Assembly: GCA_026315105.1 (NCBI GenBank)
Contig: CM048746.1
Coordinates: 142,024,730 to 142,088,729, forward strand
Origin: Locusta migratoria
Taxonomy: Eukaryota > Arthropoda > Insecta > Orthoptera > Acrididae
Direction of reading: 5' to 3'
DNA: 64,000 nt
Positions 10,001-18,031 of this stretch are shown here, in pieces (the first letter of the stretch is position 1; each line of letters opens with the position of its first letter). The translations under genes were made by a program, and so were the position numbers. The notes beneath the pieces were generated by a model. That model worked only from the letters and a program-made list of their open reading frames with translations, was not told the origin of the DNA and did not search any database.

Positions 10001-10825
10001 CAGGCTGTTACAAAAAGGTACGGCCAAACTTTCAGGAAACATTCCTCACACACAAAAAAGAAGATATGTGAACGTGTGCCCGGAAACGCTTACTTTCCAT
10101 GTTAGAGCTCGTTTTAGTATTTCTCTTTAAATGTAAATTGAAATAATTCGTGAAGACAATTGTCAAAATACCCAATTGTTTCGTTAGTATGTACTGTACT
10201 TCCTCGATTCACGTCATCAGAGATTTTCTGTTAAATTTTGGGTAGGAATTGTTGGTGATGTCTTGACTGGGCATCAAGTTCTTCCACATACGCTCACTGG
10301 AGCACGTTATCATGATTTTATACGGGATACTCTACATGTGCTGCTAGAACATGTGCCTTTGAACATTGGTAGAGGAGGATCAATTCCGTGGCCTCCACGC
10401 TCTCCTGACCTCAACCCTCTTGACTTTCATTTATGGGGGCATTTGAAAGCTCTTGTCTACGCAGCCCCGGTACCAAATGTAGAGACTCTTCGTGCTCGTA
10501 TTGTGGACGGCTGTGATACAATACGCCATTCTCCAGGGCTGCATCACCGCATCAGGGATTCCGTGCGACGGATGGTGGATGCATGTATCCTCGCTAACGG
10601 AGGACATTTTGAACATTTCCTGTAACAAAGTGTTAGAAGTCATGCTGTTACGTTCTGTTGCTGTGTGTTTCCATTCCATGATTAATGTGAGACGAAGAGA
10701 AGTAACAAAATGAGCTCTAACATGAAAATTAAGCGTTTTCGGACACATGGCCATGTAACATTTTCTTTCCTTGTGTGTGAGGAATGCTTCCTGGAAATTT
10801 GGCCGTACCTTTTTGTAACACCCTG
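10001..10825 (+). mobile_element. non-autonomous DNA transposon with about 115-bp inverted repeats
   Basis: Flanked by TA at 9999-10000 and 10826-10827. The left end (10001 to about 10115, cagg.tgttacaaaaaggta...) and the reverse complement of the right end (about 10710-10825) align along their length with moderate divergence, down to catgttagagctc at the inner edge. The 825-base element holds a deleted transposase frame. The long inverted repeats plus an IS630-type C-terminal transposase domain identify an IS630/Tc1-superfamily element that needs an outside transposase. Confidence 0.92.
10233..10625 (+). pseudogene. IS630-like transposase, C-terminal half with internal deletion
   Basis: Reads FWVGIVGDVLTGHQVLPHTL, then TGARYHDFIRDTLHVLLEHVPL, then GRGGSIPWPPRSPDLNPLDF, HLWGHLKALVYAAPV, and ends FEHFL-stop. 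This is the second half of a DDE_3-type transposase: the SPDLNPLDFxLWGxLK block carries the third acidic residue. Between VPL and GRGG the family normally has a MWFxHDGAPAHF block with the second catalytic Asp; it is missing here. No ATG begins this frame. The copy is therefore catalytically dead but its ends are intact. Confidence 0.85.
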
Positions 10826-10829
10826 TATA

Positions 10830-11305
10830 TGTTGCTGTTGCGGGGTTCCTTAGTCAGGACATTTGCAGTTATACTCGCTACTCTGTCCTCTGCAGACCTC
10901 TTCACCTCAGCGCAACTACAGCAACAAACATCCATTTTAACCACCTTACTGTACTCGTCTCTTCGTCTCCCTCTACAACTTTCCCCTCCAGCACGCTTCC
11001 CTCTACGGCCAAATCTATGATTCCCTGATGTCTCAGAATGTTTCGTAACACCCGATAACTTCTTTTCGTGAAGCCATGCCACTAATTTCCCCTCTCTCCA
11101 ATTCAGTTCCTCCTCATTACCCATGTGATCTTCCCATCCAATTTTCAGCATTCGTCTGTAACACCACATTTCAAAAGCTTCAATTCTCTTCTTGTCTCAA
11201 CTGCTTATCATCCACGTTTCACATCCACACACAAAAGGCCACACTCCTGACAAATGCCTTTAGAAAATATGTCCTAACTTCGATGTCAACATTTTTACCC
11301 TGACA
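10830..11305 (-). pseudogene. RTE-like LINE, 3'-terminal fragment
   Basis: Minus-strand translation contains the EAFEMWCYRRMLKI block and the terminal YSKVVKMDVCCCSCAEVKR and AEDRVA segments, matching the C terminus of the larger RTE copy at 39723-41303. It also has a decayed NVDIEVRTYFLKAFVRSV block near 11290. It is 5'-truncated at about 11305, and its 3' end (ttgctgttgcgg) is a diverged form of the ttgttgttgtgg end of the family. It abuts the transposon ending at 10825. Confidence 0.85.
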
Positions 11306-11401
11306 CACATTCTTATTTAAGTGCCGTAACTAAGGTCCCCCTCACCCCCACCAAAATAATGAGAAGTGAAATAACCTCACCAGTTGATTCACTCCTTGTA
11401 G

Positions 11402-11738
11402 CAGAGGTGCTCACTGCCTCCTTGGCCAATGCCCCCCCCCCCCCCCAAAAAAAAAATACCTATCACCAACCTTCCGCTTCAACACCTGAGATATTAATTA
11501 GGTCCTGGATTCGGAAGATAAATTCATTTTGTATATAAACATTAGTTTATTGTTAACAAAAATGTTCATTACGAATAACTTCAGACATAAAATAAAGTGG
11601 AGCCCCCCCCCTCCAGGCTGGATAAAGGATCCAGTACTAATTTTTCAACCCCCCCCCTCCCCCCGCCTCAGAAATTTCAACGACGCAGTTTGCGTCATAC
11701 TCCCTCCCCCCCCCCCCCCCCTCCTGTGGGCACCTCTG
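11402..11738. mobile_element. small hAT-type MITE with C-rich interior
   Basis: The ends are cagaggtgctcac and, in reverse complement, cagaggtgcccac, close to the CAGRGGTGC-type hAT ends. The flanks ccttgtag (11394-11401) and cctggtag (11739-11746) form an 8-base target duplication with one mismatch, as hAT insertion gives. The 337-base interior has no transposase and four C tracts. Confidence 0.75.
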
Positions 11739-11844
11739 CCTGGTAGAATACACAACGTTTTTAGTTTTTTCAAGCGAAAGCAAACACATTTTTAGTTGTC
11801 CTACGCTTGGGTCTAATAGACTTTCCGACGGTTCTTACAGTAAC

Positions 11845-12046
11845 GCCGGCCGCGGTGGCCGAGGGGACTGAGGCGCTCCTGTCACGGTCTGCACGGCCAC
11901 TACGGTCGGGGGGTTCGAATCCCCCCTCGGGCATGGATATTTGTGCCGTCCTTAGTCTTAGCTAGTTCATAAGTAGTTTGTAAGCTTAGGGACTGATGAC
12001 CCCGTAGTTAAGTCTCATAAGTTCTACAAACATTTGAACATTTTTT
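11845..12046 (+). mobile_element. tRNA-Leu-headed SINE
   Basis: Full-length family member: head gccggccgcggtggccgagg with A box, B box ggttcgaatcccccc, body and tail ending catttgaacatttttt. A possible target duplication involves ggttcttacagtaac before the head and ggttccttacagtagc about 20 bases past the tail, which would place extra sequence at the 3' end. Confidence 0.88.
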
Positions 12047-12074
12047 AAGTGTACGGGTTTATGGTTCCTTACAG

Positions 12075-12146
12075 TAGCACAGTGATAGAGTGCCACATTA
12101 TGAATCCAAAGGTCGCGGATTCGATCTCCGCCATGTCATGGTATTT
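12075..12146 (+). repeat. tRNA-like sequence, probable SINE head or tRNA pseudogene
   Basis: tagcacagtgatagagtg resembles a tRNA A box and D arm, and cgcggattcgatctccgcc a T arm with B box, about 70 bases in all. No convincing full cloverleaf with an acceptor stem was found. A related B-box segment recurs at 12353-12395 (acccaaaggtcctgggttcaa). Confidence 0.45.
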
Positions 12147-12336
12147 CATTCTGAACAGCGCGTCGTACAATAACATAATTCTCAGGTTCGTTTATCGGAG
12201 TATTACGAAGCTGTTTGCGAAATGTGTTGCGAATAACAGTATCCGATGTATTATGATTTTATAAGATATTTTCCTATGTTAAAAAATCGAATTTTTGTTA
12301 CTCTGATTAAAACGCTCAATTAGAATTTTCGGTCAT

Positions 12337-12640
12337 TATAGTTAGCAGACTTTTGAACCCAAAGGTCCTGGGTTCAATACCCGCCAAGTTCTATAATTAT
12401 CATCCGTCTCTTTCCACTTTTTTCACCTCTGGAAATGTCCCTGATGTGAAAAATATCGAGTGGCACCGTGGTTCGGAAGCCACGTTAAACTGTAGGTCCC
12501 CCTATAACTGGCTGGGTAAGTCAGTTCGAAGGTAGGAGGAAGTCAACGGCATACCACCTCCAAACAGGACCATGTCTAGTAAAGCACTTTGGTGTTCAAA
12601 CCAATCTTCGGGTTATTGACTGCTTTACCTTTTACTCTTC
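12337..12640 (+). repeat. dispersed repeat family R2, forward copy with tRNA-like front
   Basis: 12445-12633 is the forward copy of the repeat found reversed at 5005-5191. It is preceded by a tRNA-like segment with B box (ctgggttcaatacccgcc), so the whole may be a SINE with a tRNA head and a conserved body. Class is inferred, not certain. Confidence 0.6.
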
Positions 12641-12909
12641 ATTTTAGACCTAGATTTTGTAAGCAGAAATTGCAATGACGATATGAATTTCTTTAATCAT
12701 TTATCTACAAAAGAGAGGAAATACTTGAATAAAAACATGGTTTGAATTTGTACGAGGGTGGTTTGAAAAATGCTCTGAATCACCACGAGAGATCGGCGCT
12801 AGCGCAAGGAGTTGTTTACGTGATATCCATTGAGCTGTTGCCTGTAAACACGTACCTCCTCAGTGCTATTGGAAGAGAACTGTGGCGGGGATATGGCGCT
12901 GTTGTTCCT

Positions 12910-14080
12910 GCTTACTCACTTACGAAGATTAATTACTTCGTAAAGGAAGGTTTAAAAACAGAGGACATTCATACCGATTTTAATTTGTTCGGGAGAGCTT
13001 AGATAATGATCCGCGCACTGGTCGGCCAAGATGTGTCACTACCCAAGAAACCATTGATAAAGTGCACAAAATAGTCATGGAGGATGACTGACTGAAAATG
13101 CATGAAATTGCTCACACTTGCCAGATGTAATCTGAAAGGATATATCAAATTTCAACTAAAGAATTAGAAATGAAAAAATTAATCTGCAAGATGGGTGTTG
13201 CGACCTTTGACGCTGGATCAAAAACGCATAAGGATGGACACAGCGGAGAAATGTTTGGCCCGTTTTAGCAGAAACGAACAAGATGTTTTGCGCCGGTTTA
13301 TGACTACAGCAGATAAAACTTGGGTGCACTACTATACTCCAGAGACAAAACAACAGTCAAATAAGTGGAAACTTGCTGTTTCTCCGCCACCAAAGAAAGC
13401 AAAGGCAATTCTTTCGGCTGGAAAGATCATTGCTTCACTGTTCTTGGATATAAAGGGAATTCTGTTTGTAGATTATCTCCGCACTGGGCAAACATCTACT
13501 GGAGAATATTCTGCTAACCTACTGAACAAATTGCAACAAACGATACGCGAAAAAAGGTCAAGTTAAGCAAGGAAGAAAGTCATCTTCTATCAAGAGAATG
13601 CACGCCCGAACACATGTTCCGACGCCATGGCTACTAAGGTATGAATTGTTTCCACACCCGCCTTATTCTGCCTGATATGGCTTCGTCAGACTTCCATCTC
13701 TTCCCAAAACAGAAAATTTTCTTTGGTGGACGAATATTCACTTCAAATGAAGAACCGATAGCTAGAGTTGATAACTCGGTGGCCGAGGGGACTAAGGCGC
13801 TCCAGTCACGGTCTGCACGGCCACTACGGTCGGGGGTTCGAATCCCCCCGCGGACATAGATATTTGTGCCGTACTAGTTCGTAAGTAGTTCATAAGTAGT
13901 TTGTAAGTTTAGGGACTGATGACCCCGTAGTTAAGTCCCATAGACTATACAAACATTTGAACTATTTTGTAGTCTTGGAGGAATCTCATTTTGGAGATGG
14001 GATTAAGGGACTGGAACATCGTCGGACCAAGTGCATTAATCTACAAGGAAACTACATTGAAAAATTAAAAAGTTTCAGTG
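12910..14080 (+). pseudogene. mariner transposase, frameshifted and split by a SINE
   Basis: The N-terminal region is degraded (NYFVKEGLKTEDIHTDFN, then in another frame SLDNDPRTGRPRCVTTQETID). The central part from 13195 is readable: LTLDQKRIRMDTAEKCLARF, then ADKTWVHYYTPETKQQSNKW, where D-E-T is D-K-T, then GILFVDYLRTGQTSTGEY. FYQENARPNT near 13600 replaces the catalytic second Asp with Glu. PPYSPDMASSDFHLF near 13660 keeps the third Asp. After the SINE, LEESHFGDGIKGLEHRRTK closes the C terminus. It is clearly inactive. Confidence 0.88.
13770..13968 (+). mobile_element. tRNA-Leu-headed SINE inside mariner copy 3
   Basis: Reads ctcggtggccgaggggactaag, B box gggttcgaatccccc, body and tail ending catttgaac. 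The first few bases of the usual gccggccg head are absent. It interrupts the mariner transposase between the FTSNEEPIA and LEESHFGDG segments, so it inserted after the mariner. Confidence 0.85.
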
Positions 14081-14382
14081 ATGTAAGTACTCTTTTTCTA
14101 TTCCGATCCGAGAACTTTTCAAACAACCCCCGTAATAAAGTCACCATGTTTAAGTCTGTAATGCATATAAGTAACAGCATCATTATATGCCAACAAGAAC
14201 TTTGCAATGAGAAATTTAATTAGTCGTTGCAGTAAAAGCGCTAGGAACAGGGGGGAAGGTGGATAGGGAAGAGGGAAATGCGAGGGTACGGAGGTTAATC
14301 TAATACAGTAATCTTTAATGATAGTTCCGTAATTAGACAAATGAAAGAAGGAAGAGTGGTTACTGTTTAAAATTCCATCGGC

Positions 14383-14590
14383 AGCTTGGTCATTAGAAGT
14401 CGGAACTCACGCTCGTATGTCTTGGGTAAGGATGGGAAGGAAATCGGCCGTGCCCTTTGAAAGGAATCATCGCGGCATCTGCGTGGAATTACTTAATGTA
14501 AATCACAGAAAACCTAAATGTGGATGGCCGGAGGTGGATTTGAATCACCCGCCTCCCGAATACGAGTGTAGTGTGCTAACTGCATAAAGT
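14383..14590 (-). mobile_element. tRNA-derived SINE, second family
   Basis: On the minus strand: a tRNA-like head (gttagcacac...gaggcgggtgattcaaatccacctccggcca) followed by a body with ggttttctgtgatttacatt, then ggcacggccgatttccttcc. The order matches a tRNA-headed SINE family that I recall from orthopterans. It is followed on the plus strand by an 18-base T run at 14591-14608. A more decayed copy is at 27545-27715. Confidence 0.65.
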
Positions 14591-14608
14591 TTTTTTTTTT
14601 TTTTTTTT

Positions 14609-14976
14609 GCATTTAACTTTAGAGCCTGCAATATACCAAACTTTTATCAAAAATACCTGTGATAAACTCTAGTGTCATTGAAGACACAAGATACGATCAG
14701 ACAATGCTTTAATGCTGATCATCAGAGTAAATCGCGACTTTTGTAGGGCGGACACTTCCATAAAATGCGTCGTTTCAGCTCAGTGGAATGCGACATTGCA
14801 TATTGGCGTCTAACGCGAACCAGCTAGAGCGCTTCTGTGGGCGATGGAGACTTGGGGGTTATTGACCCGTCTAACAGGTGGTGTTTGCGCAGCTGCCGCG
14901 GGCGCCGCTTAACGCAGAAAGTTGTCCAAAAGGCTTCACTACACTGCTAATGTGTACAAGGAAGTAGAACCCGCGT
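14609..14976. other. unassigned stretch
   Basis: No coding or repeat signature was recognised in this 370-base spacer. Confidence 0.5.
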
Positions 14977-14987
14977 GTTACTGTAAG

Positions 14988-15180
14988 TTCAAATGTTTGT
15001 AGAACTTATGGGACTTAACTACGGGGTTATCAGTCCCTAAGCTTACAAACTACTCATGAACTAGCTAAGACTAAGGACGGCACAAATATCCATGCCCGAG
15101 GGGGGATTCGAACCCCCGACCGTAGTGGCCGTGCAGACCGTGACTGAAGCGCCTTAGTCCCCTCGGTCACCGCGGCCGGC
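14988..15180 (-). mobile_element. tRNA-Leu-headed SINE with 11-bp target duplication
   Basis: A minus-strand copy whose head (gccggccgcggtgaccgag in reverse complement) ends at 15180. The flanks gttactgtaag at 14977-14987 and 15181-15191 are identical, giving a perfect 11-base target duplication and pointing to a comparatively recent insertion. Confidence 0.95.
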
Positions 15181-15239
15181 GTTACTGTAAGAAACGTCGG
15201 GTTGTACAGGAAGATTTAGACTTCAGGGAAAGAGCTACT

Positions 15240-15390
15240 TTCTACATCTATAATCCACAAGCCGCCTCACGGTGTGTGGTGGAGGGTATCTTGTGTACCA
15301 CCGTCACTTCCTCCTCTTCCAGTCGTGGATAGATAATGCTAAAGAAAACGATTGCAGATAAGCTTCCTTGCGGATTCTAGTTTTCCCTTT
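15240..15390 (-). mobile_element. LINE 3'-terminal fragment
   Basis: On the minus strand: ggattctag...ttatctgcaatcgttttcttt, then gaggaagtgacggtggtaca, then ccaccacacaccgtgaggcgg and a final tatagatgtag. This is the same 3'-end family as 9620-9785, here 5'-truncated next to a T tract at 15388-15400. Confidence 0.55.
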
Positions 15391-15463
15391 TTTTTTTTTT
15401 TACGAGATATACACTGATTTGCCAGAACATTATGACACCTACACAATACCCGGTATGTTCACC

Positions 15464-15642
15464 TTCCGCGGTGGAGTGGCCGAGCGCTCTAAGGCGCCTT
15501 ACTGCGGAGCGTGGGGTTGCTCGCCGTCGGAGGTTCGATTCCCTCGGTCATGAGAGTGTGCGTTGTCCTTGGTGTAAGTTACTGTAAGCAGTTTATAAGT
15601 CTAGGGCCTGATGACCATAGCAGTCTGGTCCAATAGGTTTAC
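15464..15642 (+). mobile_element. tRNA-Leu-headed SINE, second subfamily
   Basis: The head ccgcggtggagtggccgagcgctctaagg and B box ggaggttcgattccc are close to a class II (long variable arm) tRNA-Leu. The body (gtgtgcgttgtccttggtgtaag) and tail (gtctagggcctgatgaccatag) differ from the main family and are closer to the reverse copy at 36113-36319. Its tail is interrupted by the next SINE. Confidence 0.8.
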
Positions 15643-15654
15643 ACCTCTGGAACA

Positions 15655-15852
15655 AAATGTTTAAATGTTTGTTAAGCTTATGGGACTTAACTACGGGGTT
15701 ATCAGTCGCTAAACTTACAAACTACTTATCAACTAGCTTATCCTAAGGACGGCACAAATATCCATGCCCGAGGGGGGATGCGAACCCCCGACCGTAGTGG
15801 CCGAGAAGACCGTGACTGAAGCGCCTCAGTCGCCTCGGCCACCGCGGCCGGC
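15655..15852 (-). mobile_element. tRNA-Leu-headed SINE inserted into the tail of another SINE
   Basis: A full-length minus-strand copy. Flanks acctctggaaca (15643-15654) and acctttggaaca (15853-15864) form a 12-base target duplication with one mismatch. It lies in the tail of the subfamily-2 SINE, giving the order Tc1 first, subfamily-2 SINE next, this SINE last. Confidence 0.92.
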
Positions 15853-15869
15853 ACCTTTGGAACAGACAA

Positions 15870-16845
15870 CAGCGGCGGCACTTCTTGTCATAGAAATAAG
15901 GATGCCTTGGTAGGTCTCTAGGGAGAGTAGGCACCACACCCGCACACCCAAGTCACCTAATTCCGAATGTATTACAGGAACAAGGACGATGAGACCAAAC
16001 GCACACTCTGTCGCAGCCCAGATTGTTCGATCGAGTTCGAGCTGTCGAGTTTTGGAAAGGAGGGGGTAGGGAAGGCAGTAAATCAATTGAACTCGCATCC
16101 ATATCGCTTCACCACACTCCTAGCATTATCTTGCTGAAAATACGACTGCTGTTGGGAAACATGATGGCCTACGTGGTCTGCAACCAGTGCACGATACTTC
16201 TTGGCCGTCATAGTGACTTCCACGAGCTCCACGGGGGCCTTCAATGCCTACTTGAATGTTTCACACGGCATAATTGAGCTGCCGCCATTTGCGTTCCGCA
16301 GTACAGGTGTCAAGAACCTATTCCCTGAAGACGACGAAATCGCACCTCACTTTGGCATGATGTTGAGATTCATCAGAACGTGCATGCAACCGTCTGCCAC
16401 TGCATCAACCCCCATGGACGGTGGTCACGTTTCCACTTCAGTCGCAGTTGTTGATGCCATGGTATTAACATTGACACATGCATGGGTCGTCGGCTGCGGA
16501 GGCCCACCGTTATTAAAGGTGGTGCACTTTGTGTCGAGACACTGTGGTACTCTTCCCAGCATTTAAGTCTGACCTAAGTTACAGTTCGCCGCCTGCTTTA
16601 TGTATCTGCACAACCAACGACGTCAGACAACTGTAATGAGGGGTGGTAGACCAACCCCTCTACATATGGACATGGTTTCACCTTCGTTTCGCCACTTGTT
16701 GAAGACTGTCAACACAGCAGTCCTCGGCAAATCGCACAGTTTCCGAAATTCTTGTGCCGAGTCCCCAGGCAATCACAGTCTGCCCTCGGTCAGACTGATA
16801 ATGTATTAATTAATGTTCTTTTCAGACATGTCCGAAAGATCAGAC
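15870..16845 (-). pseudogene. Tc1-like transposase, heavily decayed
   Basis: Recognisable pieces in minus-strand order: a helix-turn-helix-like FRKLCDLPRTAVLTVFNKWRN and GVGRPPLITVV near 16745-16620; TMTAKKYRALVADHVGHHV and YFQQDNAR near 16210-16115, holding the second catalytic Asp; then LDRTIWAATECAFG near 16030, where the family has LNPIEHVWDxxxRxVR, followed by a PRRVAALxxARG-like end near 15870. Many stops and frameshifts separate them. The family call is firm from FQQDNAR and order; details are not. Confidence 0.7.
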
Positions 16846-16894
16846 ACCGTGGTTGACATTAACGGCTGTAATTTTATAAATTCGAAATATTGAA

Positions 16895-17030
16895 CCATTT
16901 CGATCGTTTCAGGTCATTGAAATATATTCAATGGCAAAGTTGAAAATTTGTTGATGGACCGGGCTACGATTTCTCACTACCGGCCAGAGGTCGCCTTAAC
17001 CAATTGGGCTATCCAGGCACGCTTCCCTTC
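16895..17030 (-). mobile_element. tRNA-derived SINE, third family, reverse copy
   Basis: Reverse complement reads tgcctggatagcccaattgg with A box and D arm, then ttaaggcgacctctggccgg, later a decayed B-box region (gtagcccggtcc) and a body with a ccattgaatatatttcaatgac end. It faces a forward copy of the same family at 17066-17205. Confidence 0.7.
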
Positions 17031-17065
17031 CAACCCAAATTCTCAATTTCTAGCACACTACGATG

Positions 17066-17205
17066 CATGCCTGGATAGCCTAATTGGTTAAGGTGACCAC
17101 TGGCCCGAAGAGGAAAACTGTGTTCGAATTCCGGACCTGGACAAATTTTTAAATCGCCATTTCAGGGCAATGAAATAAATTCAACGGCCTCAAAGTACTG
17201 GCTTC
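17066..17205 (+). mobile_element. tRNA-derived SINE, third family, forward copy
   Basis: Starts tgcctggatagcctaattgg (A box), has gtgttcgaattccgga (B box) and an AT-rich body with cgccatttcagggcaatgaa. With the reverse copy it forms a head-to-head pair separated by about 35-45 bases. Homology covers both head and body, so these are two SINE copies rather than one hairpin gene. Confidence 0.75.
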
Positions 17206-17521
17206 AGCAGCTCGCCAACTACAAAGAAAAATTTTTAATAGTTTATGAGCCGCACATATCTGCAACTTCATTTTTGAAGGTTCCTGGTTTATTGCGCCGA
17301 AATAAAGTTATTATTCAATAATTCTTGAATTATGTTGACAGCGCTATTAAAAATAAACTTCTTAAAAATCATCATAATCATTTTACATAGCAATTTTATC
17401 ATAAGCTAAACCACAATATTGTTAATGTTTTATAGACGAGCTTAAGAGATCGTTTCTGTAAAAACGAGCAGTGAATGAAAAAACCATACTTCGAATTAGA
17501 CAATAAAATATGCAATAAACG
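17206..17521. other. AT-rich spacer
   Basis: Nothing recognised. Confidence 0.5.
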
Positions 17522-17536
17522 CCTCTGCATTTTCAA

Positions 17537-17719
17537 AATATGTTCAAATGGGACTTAACTACGGGGTCATCAGTCCCTAAACTTACAAACTACTTATTTA
17601 CTACCTTATACTAAGGAGGGCACAAATATCCATGACCGAGGGGGGATTCGAACCCCCGACCGTAGTGGCCGTGCAGACCTTGACTGGAGCGCCTCAGTCC
17701 CCTCGGCCACCGCGGTCGG
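17537..17719 (-). mobile_element. tRNA-Leu-headed SINE with internal tail deletion
   Basis: Minus-strand copy flanked by cctctgcattttcaa (17522-17536) and cctctgccttttcaa (17720-17734), a 15-base target duplication with one mismatch. Relative to other copies it lacks about 16 bases of the tail between the gttcaaatg end and gggacttaac. Confidence 0.92.
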
Positions 17720-17814
17720 CCTCTGCCTTTTCAAGTCAGCTTAAAAATCGCATCATTCTTGTTAATGACATTCTTAAAATTTCGATGTAAATGATCATTT
17801 GTAATTCTGATTCG

Positions 17815-18014
17815 CCGGCCGCGGTGGCCGAGGGGACTGAGGCGCTCCAGTCACGGTCTGCACGGCCACTTCGGTCGGGGGTTCGAATCCCCCCTCGGGC
17901 ATGGATATTTGTGCCGTCTTTAGTATAAGGTAGTTTATAAGTAGTTTGTAAGTTTAGGGACTGATGACCCCGTAGTTAAGTCCCATAAGCTATACAAACA
18001 TTTGAACATTTTGT
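17815..18014 (+). mobile_element. tRNA-Leu-headed SINE with long target duplication
   Basis: Full-length plus-strand copy (head ccggccgcggtggccgagg, B box ggttcgaatccc, tail catttgaacattt). Flanks tgtaattctgattcgcc (about 17799-17815) and tgtaattttgattcgcc (18015-18031) form a duplication of about 16 bases with one mismatch. Confidence 0.93.
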
Positions 18015-18031
18015 TGTAATTTTGATTCGCC

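Larger units (their letters stand above)
12753..14132 (+). mobile_element. mariner element, copy 3, interrupted by a SINE
   Basis: Flanked by TA at 12751-12752 and 14133-14134. The left end cgagggtggtttgaaaa and the reverse complement of the right end cgggggttgtttgaaaa match. Removing the SINE at about 13770-13968 leaves roughly 1.18 kb, slightly shorter than a full mariner. The transposase is on the plus strand. Confidence 0.9.
15412..16850 (-). mobile_element. Tc1-like element, one end present, interrupted by two SINEs
   Basis: The left end after TA at 15410-15411 reads cactgatttgccagaacatt, a form I recognise as a Tc1-type terminus. The minus-strand interior encodes a decayed transposase. 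Two SINEs (15464-15642 and 15655-15852) lie within it. No matching terminal repeat was found on the right near 16850, so the transposon is truncated there. Confidence 0.7.

Noticed and set aside
9838..10071. 77-codon plus-strand frame
   Set aside because: It crosses into the terminal repeat of the transposon at 10001 and has no domain.
12075..12146. Functional tRNA gene
   Set aside because: A and B boxes are present, but I could not pair the acceptor and anticodon stems; a SINE head or pseudogene is more likely.
15464..15560. Functional tRNA-Leu gene
   Set aside because: The head is close to tRNA-Leu, but it continues into a SINE body and tail shared with other copies.
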